Source of the DNA: Spisula solida
Lineage: Eukaryota > Mollusca > Bivalvia > Venerida > Mactridae
NCBI GenBank assembly: GCA_947247005.1
Contig: OX365945.1
Location: 36,138,551 to 36,202,550 of the forward strand
DNA: 64,000 bases
Reading direction: 5' to 3'
Program-made: the position numbers and the translations under genes
Shown: positions 1 to 12,700 of the stretch, piece after piece
How the letters are laid out: each line of letters opens with the position of its first letter
Numbering within the stretch: position 1 is the first letter of the stretch
The notes under the pieces: generated by a model
Seen by the model: only the letters and a program-made list of their open reading frames with translations
Database searches by the model: none
What the model was told of the DNA's origin: nothing

Positions 1-640
1 TATGTGGTATAATATAAATCATGAAGTGTTACTATAAGATCGAAGTCCTTACCAATACTGACATTATGTGGTATAATATAAATCATGAAGTGTTACTATA
101 AGATGGAAGCCCTTACCAATACTGACATTATGTGGTATAATATAAATCATGAAGTGTTACTATAAGATCGAAGTCCTTACCAATACTGACATTATGTGGT
201 ATAATATAAATCATGAAGTGTTACTATAAGATGGAAGCCCTTACCAATACTGACATTATGTGGTATAATATAAATCATGAAGTGTTACTATAAGATCGAA
301 GTCCTTACCAATACTGACATTATGTGGTATAATATAAATCATGAAGTGTTACTATAAGATGGAAGCCCTTACCAATACTGACATTATGTGGTATAATATA
401 AATCATGAAGTGTTACTATAAGATGGAAGCCCTTACCAATACTGACATTATGTGGTATAATATAAATCATGAAGTGTTACTATAAGATCGAAGTCCTTAC
501 CAATACTGACATTATGTGGTATAATATAAATCATGAAGTGTTACTATAAGATGGAAGCCCTTACCAATACTGACATTATGTGGTATAATATAAATCATGA
601 AGTGTTACTATAAGATGGAAGCCCTTACCAATACTGACAT
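1..640 (-). repeat. Minisatellite, 64 bp x 10, each unit carrying the exon's 5' splice site
   Basis: Exactly ten 64-bp units fill 1-640 and the array may continue beyond the edge. Units differ mainly at one spot (CGAAGTCC or GGAAGCCC). On the minus strand each unit contains ATGTCAGTATTG|GTAAG, that is the last 12 nt of the exon at 629-704 plus its donor. The unit nearest the exon supplies the real donor; nine more identical donors follow. Confidence 0.97.
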
Positions 641-704
641 AGACATCTTCATCATCTCCTAATGATGCATCAACAATAGCAGCATATATATCTTTACCAG
701 CAAT
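629..704 (-). CDS. Exon: annexin repeat 7, end (last exon seen)
   Basis: 25 codons plus 1 nt, phase 0 in and phase 1 out: IAGKDIYAAIVDASLGDDED, then VYVSI. I-x-G-K-D-I is the usual repeat 3/7 connector. The donor ATTG|GTAAGG lies inside the first unit of a 64-bp array. Repeat 8 and the C-terminus lie outside the window. Confidence 0.9.
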
Positions 705-3700
705 CTGCCAATAACAAGATCAACATGTTTATTCAGATTTAAAGCTGCTTTTTCAATTTTTTTTTAGTTCTATACTGAAGTTTATTTACCTAACCGGTTT
801 TCCTGGAATATATATTGTTACCAACACTAATGTACCCTTTCACATGGAATCAGCAACATCTCCGCATAAACTATGTAGGAAAATTGACTACATGAAGGGT
901 ATGACCTGCCACAATCAGGAATCCAACACTGATCACCAGGTTACAAATCAAGTAGTCTAACCACTTGACCACAGATGCAGCTAACAAGATCTACATCCAA
1001 GATCATTAATAGAGACCATCTACCATTTCACATTTTACTGTTTGTAAAATATGTCAACGCTAAATATTGAATTAAAATTATTTGAAACTCCACTGCACCT
1101 GATGGTTTCAAACTTATAGTGCTACTTAACCCAGTGTGTATTTCCAAACATAACACATGGCGCATATAATGCACCTTCTTACCACAAACTAATGTATTCT
1201 TCCCTCAAGAAGTTTACCATATAGTATTAACATTATACAGTAGAGCTTCGGTGCCTCTAACTGTCTTCCGATTGGGAACATAGTTCCTGGGACTGAAGAA
1301 CCTGTTCACGGTTTCTAGGGTGTTCGAGGCAAAACCGTTTTAGGCATTGAAGTTCTACTGTAATTATGAGATTTCTAACAGTGGAAGTATTTGTTTATAT
1401 AACAGTTAAATGTTTTTTAGGGATGACTTTTCAAGATTTGCATAAATAAGAAGTTTTGAATAGAGTAAAATATTTACCGATTTATACTGATCCAATGTTG
1501 CTTTGACTTGGAAGTGGTTCTGTCTACTTAACACAGCCATAAATGCTTCACTGGTGATACCTCCCTGTAAATGTAAGATAATAACGGTAAATGGTTCAAA
1601 CTAACCTGGTCCTTGACCTTCCCATTAGCATAATTTATAAGTTGATTTCTTGTCAGCCTTTGTTTATAAGTGGAATGTATTACTAACATGTATGAGGTGT
1701 ACTAGGAATCTAAATCACCAACTTGGCACGACTTTCTCACATATATATATATATACTCCGCCTAAGAAGCTTGTAAGTTGTAATATATTCATGCATAAAA
1801 GCCGAGAACCAAGTTATTAGTTCGAGCTACAATAGTAGAATAGTAAGTACAAATCATACAGAGTTACAGTTCCTGATTCATACTCCATCACAGATTGCTC
1901 CAATAAACGTTGTGTTAGACACACAACTATAAATGGATAAAACCAATGTTGATAATTACAAAGCTCTGTCATTTAAGTTAAACAACATGCAAACATATTT
2001 GCTTTGAAGAATAGTCAATTTGAAATTAAAATTTAAATGTATTTAATATAGATATAATGATTACAGAAATAACGTTCTCAATAATGTTATTGCCTTTGTG
2101 AAAAACTAGAAGTGTTTTCGACACAAAAACCTATGTCTCCCACAAAGGGGCATAACACTTAATATCTGACCTAAATTTCCTGACAATATACACAACTTGG
2201 CTTGGTACTAACTATTTATCAGAAATTTCAAATAAATTTTCATTTAAACGTAAAGTTTTATTGAAGCCTGACCAGTGGTGAAGGAGAACAATCGCAGACA
2301 AACTTTCTGACATCCATCAATATGCCCCCCCCCCCACTATATTATATGGGAGGCATAATTAAAGGCAGCAAGATCATCTAAGTTTCTTGGTCCACCTGGA
2401 AAATTCTGACAATCCAGTCTAATCAGCTTCATCATAACCTACCTTATGTATATCTTGTGCATCTTTCTGAGCTTGTTGCATGTTAACAGTAGTACCCTCT
2501 GGTCTCAAACCTTTGGTCAGTTCTAACATCAGGCTCTTCAATCCAGGACCACAATCTCGGGTAATATCTTTATCAAAATCTCCACCACCACCTTAAACAT
2601 TATAATAACAGTTACACCTCCTTAAATAATTATGTTTTTAGATTACTAGTGCAAATAATATTTGACATACATTTTGTTAAGCTTAAAAAAACTCAATTGT
2701 ACATACAGTACATCTCTCCAGAGCAGCCCTCCTTTGAGTAACAACCTCTCTTGAGCAACATGATCAGATTGTTTCAAAAATTACAATTTACTATTACTCT
2801 GACCTCTCTAGAGCAACAACCTTTGTACAACAACCAAACTTCATGTCCCCCAAGGAAGTTGCTCTACAGAGGTTGTACTGTCATTCATTAAGCGCTTGTA
2901 TGAATTACCTATCACACACAATGGGACGATGAAAGAAATTTTGAATTGATTCTACCACTTTAGATAGTTGATTCTACCACTTTAGATAGTTGATTCTACC
3001 ACTTTAGATAGTTGATTCTACCACTTTAGATAGTTGATTCTACCTAAGTTCCTTGTACAGACATTATTGACAACGTTAGAAACAAACAACACACTTCCAA
3101 AACAACAGAAACAGGGAAGTACTTGTGTATGTTTACAAACTGGACCATCATCAAAATACAGATGTAACCCAGTTTAAATATGTATTGATTCCAATCAGAG
3201 TTAAAAAGGAATGACTAAACTGATGCAATGGTAAGAAGACAGCTTAATGCTTGGTGTGGATTATTACACAGAACATCACATGACAACCAATACTAGGGAC
3301 TATCCCATATATAGACATTTAAATCAACATTGCATGATAAATATAATCAATATGAATCAAGGATTCCATTTACTGACACAGTTAATGTCAAACATTGAAC
3401 ACCTATTGTACTACTAGTATGCCATCATCTATTTACTTTAGTCTTCTCTATAACCAGACTAGATCTTGCTAATTGGCCAATACACAAGTCTCATGTAATT
3501 GTTGTTAGGTCACAGTTTTTTTAGTTTTACAGGAAACTTGTGAAAATTTTGCTTTTGTGAGGAGAGAGCGAAAAAATAAGAAGAGGTAATAATTTGAGTA
3601 CTCAAGGTCACTCACACTATGACAGGTGAGGGACCTAGGGACCTCTTGACCCACTTATTATATATAGTTCCATCACAATGGCAGGTGAGCAACCTAGGGC

Positions 3701-6700
3701 CCTTTTGATACTCTTATTATATATAGTTCCATCACAATGGCAGGTGGGCAACCTAGGGCACTTTTGACACTCTTATTATATATAGTTCCATCACAATGGC
3801 AGGTGAGCAACCTAGGGCACTTTTGACACTCTTATTATATATAGTTCCATTCCCTTCTCCCCACATCAAAGTTTTCAAAACATTCCTGGAAACCAGAAAT
3901 TAAATAAAGCTTTGGCCATTTAATATAAAGCCTAGGTCCCACTGAGCATTTCTTGATGAATCAGGAGAACTCAAGATGTTTTCCCGAATTTACGGGTTGG
4001 TCCAACTGCCTCAGGGATGTACTGCAGATTGAAATCAGGAGATTCCCAATGTCTGAGGGAAGCTCCCCGATGTCTTGAGGAAGCTTCCGGAAGTCTTGAG
4101 ACAGAAAGTGATATCGCAAGTACATTGGAAAATTTCAATGCATGTATTGAATTTTGCCCAATGTACTCGCGATTTCTTGTCGTAGCCCCAGAACCTTGGC
4201 AAATGATCAGGGATGCTTCCATGATAAAAACGTATTCCGCCAGGCATCCAAGAGGCTTCTCTGATACATCGGCTGTGTTTTGCTGAAGTGTCAGGAACCT
4301 TCAGAGATATTTAAATATTTGGTGAACATTCGGTGATATTTTGGTGACACATTCACAGTCTTGAGATTTAATTCCTGAATATTTATTAATCTTTATCAGG
4401 AATGATTCAGGGGGGGGGTACCAGGAGGCATGGGTTCCCAATGTTATACTTCGGTCCCACTGTCTCGGGATGTACTCCACATGACAATCAGGAGCTTCGG
4501 GGACAGGTTCTGCAAAAACGTCGGGAGCTATTGGGAAAACTATGTGTAATTCCTCCTCACTGACGAGAAATTCTTCACTGGGACCTAGGCTTTAAATCAC
4601 ACAATAGTTTGTGATGAGTTGCTAACCCTACAAAGTACTTAGTCATTACCTTTGCTATAATTTTCTTTAATTGCCTTTATCTCCTGAAAAATACAATATG
4701 CATGCATATTTTATATTAAGTACATAAATTGTTTAGGATATCATTAAAAAAATTGTTTTATCTTTAAAATATCTATTTATGGGTATTCTGGAATAATATA
4801 CTGTGTAAGTAGATATATTTCAACCACAGTTAACTGTATCACTAATAAAGAGTAACAAAACAATTTTTTTTTTATAAATCTATAACAATATAATTTTGGT
4901 AAACACCACTACATATGACAAAGTCACCAACCTTGGCTGATTGTGTACATATAACAGAGACGAGTGTAGGTTCAGATACCACTAACTATGACAAAGTCAC
5001 CAACCTTGGCTGATCGTGTACATATGACAGAGACGAGTGTAGGTTCAGATACCACTAACTATGACAAAGACACCAACCTTGGCTGATCGTGTACATATGA
5101 CAGAGACGAGTGTAGGTTCAGATACCACTAACTATGACAAAGACACCAACCTTGGCTGATCGTGTACATATGACAGAGATGAGTGTAGGTTCAGATACCA
5201 CTAACTATGACAAAGTCACCAACCTTGGCTGATCGTGTACATATGACAGAGATGAGTGTAGGTTCTGATGTTCCTAGTCCTTCGACAGCTTCCCTCACTA
5301 TATGGGTATCATACTCTGTTGGTGTCATCATCAATGCCAGTATTATCTCCTCCCAGTCGCCCGTCATCTCAGATGTTAAATCTATCGTCAAGTTCTGTAA
5401 TGTTCAATGGGGAGCGTGTTTGTTTGAATCTCTTTCCATGTAATTTTTTAAACAATTATCTGTCATATGTTGCTTAATTTGTGTCATTTCATATTCCATA
5501 AGTGTTATAGACTTCATTCGTGAAACTACTGTGCATATTCAGAAAGTACATGTTATAGACTAATAATGACAAATAAACAAAGATAAATGTCAACAAAAAC
5601 ATGTGTTGAAATTAATTATATTGTATAATCAACTTTTCGGCATTTTGCCTTCATCAGGAAATACAATCATTTTTTTTAATGACGAAGAAAGAAATTAGAG
5701 CATTTCAGAGTAATTATTGATCACCCCTCTAAAACCTATGTAACTTAACTTATTTCAAGTCAATGCAAATATGGCCATGTTATCTATTACAGCATAACAC
5801 TTACCTTCTTATATTTTTGTTCATATGTTGACTTTAAGGTTTGTCTTTGTTTGTTACTTCTTTTCGGTATAATAGAGACAACCACTGACTCATCCGCTCT
5901 CTCACCACTCATTGCACTGTTTAATTTAGCACAATCATCATCAGGCTTAAAATGTGCTGCTGGTTTTACAGTGCCTCTGTTATTGTCTTCTCTTCCGCCA
6001 GATTGACCAGTTTTAGACCCTGCCTGCCCATCTTTGGAACCGGTTTGACCTGTTTTGGGCCCAGCTTTTTTCTGTGAATCACCTCCTTCTTGATTTGCTT
6101 TGGCCTTAGATTGTTGGGATGGTTCTGATGATTTCATTGGCTTAGAATTAGCATCTGGGTTTCCTGATTCACTTTGACCTTGACCTTTAGTCTTAGATTC
6201 TGTTTTCTTTGAAGGTGAAGGTTGAACTTTCTTAGATTGTGCTGGTTGGGGTTGTGATTGTTGATTTGCTGCTCCATCTTTTGAATATGTTTTCTTAGCA
6301 TCAGGTTTCTGCAATATCATGATTTTGACTAGTCATTGAAAATAGCTGGTGTTACCTGGCAACAAACATTACATGATGGTGCCTAGCAACAAAACATATT
6401 GCCTAGCTACCATATAAATATACAAACCTTACAGAATTTGGCATCTTTTACAATGTTGAAGTGGATTTTATTTAAGTAAACAACTTCCTTTCAAACGGGT
6501 AAATGTTTTGAATCTTTTGATTCTTGTAGACAAGACCTTTGGCCTTTAATCTCCAATGCGTGACACTCTCTGAGTATTTTGAGAAAAATTTATATCGAAG
6601 ATAGAGAGAAACCACCAAACACGAATAACATTTAATGTATATTCATTAGACTACTAAGAAGGGTTTATATGATCCCCTTTTTGAGAAAAATTTATGAAAT

Positions 6701-9700
6701 TTCATATCGTAAGATTTCAGCAATTATTGTAAGATTTCAGCAATTATCGAGCGTTTATTTGCCTACCTTTTTCATACCAGTAGGCACTTTATTGACAAGT
6801 TCTACAAGACATCTCTGTGTTGGATGAGGTTTAGATTTAATATCATCAGCAATGTCTGTACCATACATCTTCTTGTAGGATTTCTTCACATCAGGCATGT
6901 CAATCTAGGAAATGTTCATACATTATGAATGAATATGCAACAGTTTCAATCTGTCACTAGCGCCAACTCTCATTTAATTTTGACTGACCAGCGTAATACA
7001 GTCATTGTACTAAATACAATACCTTGTAATAATGGATGGCAACGCTCAATGATTTAAAAAATAACCTTTCTGTGAATGCATCCTCACCATTGGTCAATTT
7101 TAAAACTGTGCTCAGAATCAACCAATCAGAGATTCAAATCCTAGAATGGTCTCAGAACAATGATTGAAAGCCTCAGATATAGGATACACGGGTCCCATTT
7201 AAATCTGGTTACTATGTGGGTCCCTTTTGAAGCACAAAAACATTAAATTTACATCTATTGTAAAGCAATTTATTACTACAGTATAACCTCTCGAAACGGC
7301 ACCTCTGAGAAGCGGCAACCTCCGAGAAGCGGCACTTTTATTTCGCCCCGTTCGTTTTCACTCTTATTTTAACCTCCGTAGAACGACACCTCCACAGAGC
7401 CGCAAACGGCCGTTAAAATTGTTTACCTTTTATATGGTTTACCTCTGAGAAGCGACAGGTGTGTTTTTACAACGCCACATTCACACGTGTTTACATAACT
7501 CCATACGATGTTGTTTTCTATTTTTCGCACCTTCGTGGATTATAATAATTATCGCTCATCAGGTAACGATAGCCACGGGCGCTAGTAAATTAGCGACTGT
7601 CTTTGTGATCAGTTCGACAATATGACACAGTAACACCATACATACCATGCACTTGCTGAGATGCATTAAACTCGATTTTTTTAAATCAAAGTCGTTATTA
7701 ATAATTTTAAATGAATTATCAATACGCGCTTATCAATCAGTATAAGAAAGGAAATTCATGTACACATCGTGTTAATGGTTAATCACGTCGTCTAAAACTG
7801 TCAATTTCAGCATAATTTTTTTATGCACTGACCAAGTTACACGCGAGAGGTAAACAAATTGCCTATCACGTGTGCAAAATGTGTACTGGGCGATATGACA
7901 TAATAGAGATTTAAAGACTTTGAAGGTAAACAATTCAATTGAATACGGCATGTGCGTAAAATAATATGGATTCGGTTTATAATGTTGAGAGTACTGTTTA
8001 ATAGCAATAAATACTAGACCCGTGAATTGTACGCATTTTTGTACTAATCAATGATCTTAATTAAATAATCCTCAGAATTATATCGCAAAACGCGCGGCTA
8101 CGAGTAGATCTAACTTTATGCATTAAATCACGAACAAACGACGTCAATTTAAAATTACCGTGATTATGTACACTCAATAGTCTATCAACGACATTCTGAA
8201 ACAATCAACCTCTACAGAGCGACACCTCCGCAGAGCGGCAGTTTTTTCTGTCTCTGCCGGATGTCGCTCTACGGAGGTTATGCTGTACTAATATCAATCA
8301 CTCTGCTTATGATTACTGACCTGAGTACTTGCCTATTTCAGACATTGTGAAGGTCAAGAGTCCACCTTGCCAAAGGCGGTTTCAAATCCACAACCTTCTG
8401 TCCCACATTCCTACTAGAAGGGTTTCTGACACAAAACCGTATGTCTCACACAAAGGGCTGTAACTCTGGCAATAATGATCTGACCTCAAACTCCTGACAA
8501 TATACGCAACTAGGCTTGGTACCGCAAGCATTCATGTGAAGTTTCATGGAAATCAAATAAGTGATTAAGGAGAATAAACATGGACAAACTTTGTGACCTA
8601 CATCCAGACAGACAGACAGACAGACAGACAGATGTCCAGCACAGAATCCAAATGTCTGCCCAACTATTATGTGTGAGAAAGAATGAGAGAAGAACATACC
8701 TCAGATCTAGTAACCAGAGTACCAACTAATATAGGATCAGATGGAAGCTTATGTTTATGTAGTACATCAGCATAATATGATTGAGGTGATGCCACACTTT
8801 GAACTGAAATATAAATTCTCAAAATAATAATTGTTTCAAATCTCACTGGTCAACAGTATTTCAGTCATATTGAGACAACTCTAATCACATTATCATGACA
8901 CAAAGTGCACCAGTAGTTTACCATAAACTAATTGTGCCGAGAGTCAAGCAAGTCAAATATATCAGTACCAATTTTAACAATTTTTGTATGTCACAGCCAA
9001 GGATCAAACTTGACACCTCTCACAGGCAAAGCAACTCTGTACCACTAGGCTATCTAGACAGTATACAGGGGACTTGAATGTGATTCGATTACTCTGTCAC
9101 ATGGTTGTAACTGACACATATGTACTTCTACAGCAGATTGTGATCTTGTATATTGGTCAGTATTTTAAATGATTAAAACTCATAACAGTCATTATCTTAC
9201 ACCAAGCATATATTAACAGACTACATTACTTAAGCTTACAAACAGAATACAATTCAAACAATATGTTAGAAGATTGTGCGAAATTATTTACATGAGCTTC
9301 ATGAATATTACTGCTTAACCATTGTCCCGAGACAGTTGTTATTCTAGCTTAACCATTGTCCCAAGACAGTTGTTATTCTAGCTTAACCATAGTCCCGAGA
9401 CAGTTGTTATTCTAGCTTAACCATTGTCCCGAGACAGTTGTTATTCTAGCTTAACCATTGTCCCGAGACAGTTGTTATTCTAGCTTAACCATTGTCCCGA
9501 GACAGTTGTTATTCTAGCTTAACCATTGTCCCGAGACAGTTGTTATTCTAGGTTAACCATTGTCCCGAGACAGTTGTTACGTGGGACGTTCAAAAATAAA
9601 CATGACTATTGTCACAAAACGTGCATGGTTAAATGAAATTAATCAAATTATATACTATCATAAATCGGAATCCTTTTTCTACATACTGTAAATATATCAA

Positions 9701-12700
9701 CTAAAACAAATACGCGGTCTGTGAGTTGCAGGTGACTAAACAAGGTCCCTTACGCTGACCCGGCGCACAAAATGACGTCGCGCTATTTAACACGGCGTTA
9801 GTGCTTCGCATAGGGCTACGAAATACGACGTTTATAGTGATACAGGGTGATGAATACATTCCAGTACCACACTGAGCCACACAAGTAAAGCGTTGGCGAG
9901 AATGGCATGTATTTTTCAGGATCGAACATCGAATATCTGGGCGAAAATCCGAACCATGAAACGTTGGTATTTTGAAAATATCTACGTAACTGACGTCACA
10001 GACGTTCTTATGATTTCCTATTACTTCTTGTCTAACAAAGCAGAACAGTTATCATTAAAGCATTCGTGACATTATAAAACTGATAAACGACTCGCAGAAG
10101 TGTTTCCAAAATGTAGTTACGGTGATTTCATACGATTCAGAGGACTTAATCATCTTGCTGTTGACAGAACTTGGTGTTTGTTCGTTTTTCCTTACATTAT
10201 GGTGACGTCACTTTTGCGTCACGAAGTTGTCACTATTGAAATTCAACTTTTGTTTATTTCAATACCTAACGTCCAAATGTCGTCAGTTTTGCAGACATTG
10301 TCCAGCATGTACCATGTAATGATACGGCGAAGTTTGAAAACCAACGCTATGATAGTATTAAAGATACACCCCATTACATAGTCGACATTTAATGCAATTG
10401 ATGGGCTGCGCCGGGTGCGTGTTACCATGGCTTCAAAATGGACTATTATGAGAGGATGTGATAGTGTAACTCAATAAATCAGATATCGAATTTTCGCTAT
10501 TGAATTCCGATTCCTTATTCTGTAATAATATTTGTATAATATTGAAAACTGTACCCGAGAGAGCCCAAGTCCTGTTTATTTTTGAACGTCCCACGTATTC
10601 TAGCTCAACCATTGTCCCAAGACAGTTGTTATTCTAGCTTAACCATTGTCCCGAGACAGTTGTTATTCTAGCTTAACCATTGTCCCGAGACAGTTGTTAT
10701 TCTAGCTTAACCATTGTCCCGAGACAGTTGTTATTCTAGCTTAACCATTGTCCCAAGACAGTTGTTATTCTAACATTTTTACAACACGTAAGATGAGTGA
10801 CTGATAAATTAACTCACACAATAGGAACAACAGTAGAGAAACACCTACCTAAGACACTTAATGTTTTACAGTAATCCTTAGAACATTCTTTCTTCATTGC
10901 ATGGAGAACATCTACGCCCTGTGATACATGCTTATATTCTATAAATACTGCTTGTAAATGACTATAACTTCTTTCGTTGAGCAATTTCATAAACGGTCCA
11001 TTTTCACTGTCCCAGCATCCGTCTCCATACTGTAATATAAAGCATATCCCGTGCAGAAAATAATTCCTGATGTCAGGAAATCCCAGGAATTCTCAGGAAT
11101 TCCCAGGATTTTTTTTTCTACTTCTTAACAAAAGTCCTGTTTCCAGGAGATTCCAGGACTTTAATCACAAGCTGAACAGAACAGGAATTGTCAGGACTTT
11201 TATCTCATATCAAGAAAAGACAGGAATTAACAGGACTTTTATTTTCATAAATGTCCTGAGGACAGGAATTAACAGGACTTTTGCTATAGAAAAGTCCTGT
11301 TTCCAAGACAAGAATGGGACTTTGCTTGAAAGCCTTTCGTGAAGTCAAATATATTTCTGTTCCCAGGACATAATAAACAAAATGCTGGTCGAGTACTATA
11401 ACAAGTTGAATCTTTGTACGGCGGAAAATTGTATCAGGCAGTCGAATAGTAGGATGAAGCATATGATTTGTTAAAAAATGGCTTAGCAAAATTTTATCAG
11501 CAACGCCTGAAAAGTCTGCTTCATAAATCATATTGTATCAATTATTGATACATGTATGTGCTAAATAAAGATCATCTGCATAACAAGTTGCAAACTCTGT
11601 TTGATGGTTTGCTGTGATATATTTATTAAAAATTAACTATATAATTATGCGGAATATAGATCCTACAAGGTTCTATTCCATGCCTGTTTACATGATGTGT
11701 GACTGATTTTAATTTAAAAATTACTAGCCAAAACAGTCCACGCGCGTCGTTGCATGTTTCAGTACCGAGTTTGATGCAATCAAATTAGACTGACAAACAA
11801 TTCGGAAAATATTGGTTTACTCATATTCAAATCTGTGAAAAGCCATGAGGAAAGAATTTAATGTTGTAAGGGATGGTGCAGCCCAAAGTCAGGTAAGATG
11901 TGCTTATATTTATATAATAATAATAATTATTTATTATAATAAGATATTTATACAAATTACGATAATTGTATTTGTTGCCTAACATGATGCATACATTAGT
12001 AATATATTCTTTTAATTCAGTCCTAAAAAGTTGGTTAAATTAACCATGGCTTAGATTTAGGAAATCAAAACCACATATAGCTTCAGGGTGCAGTTATTAT
12101 CAAAGTGCTTTATTAGCATAAACATAATCATGCTCGATTTTTGTCACAGCTTTAATATTGATGCAAAATACAATATGTCATTTGCCTCATTACAATTGCA
12201 CCTCCAGAATGAAACAATTCTATGTTGAAATAATTTAGGTTCTACCTCAATATGAATTCATATATTATTATACATGTATATCATCTATTACACACATTAA
12301 TTGAAGGTTGGCTAAATAATGTAAAATTCAGAAGTTTTTGTATCAATATTGATGGAATGGTAGAATATATTACATCCATATTTTTAATGTGAAAGCTTAT
12401 TTTCTGTTATAAATTTCAGGTTAAAATTCTGATGGCTGTACACAAGTGTGGTATGAGTCACGCCGGCTAATAGGAATTCAGTATACAGCCAGGAATAACC
12501 AAAGCAAAGTTTACTGAAGAAAGTGCTGAGATTTTAGTGTACCTTAAAAGGTAGAATATACTGAGTTATTTTTCAGATATAATCTCTGTTTTCCTATAGA
12601 TTAGAGAGGTCATTATTGCTACTGATATATGGAAATAACCATAAAACATATGAATTAAGATTCATGTTTTCCTCAGATTAGTTGTCAACAAGTACTTAAG

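Noticed and set aside
1..640. Regular 64-bp spacing considered as a CRISPR array
   Set aside because: The whole unit repeats with no unique spacers and the sequence is animal genomic DNA with spliced genes.
3971..4286. Three open frames of 70-89 codons on both strands
   Set aside because: They lie inside the TIR element at 3928-4592 and reflect its internal sub-repeats; no domain or splice context.
10100..10381. A 93-codon frame inside the 1-kb transposon at 9580-10595
   Set aside because: It has no transposase motif that I can see and no D-D-E/D pattern, so the element is called non-autonomous.
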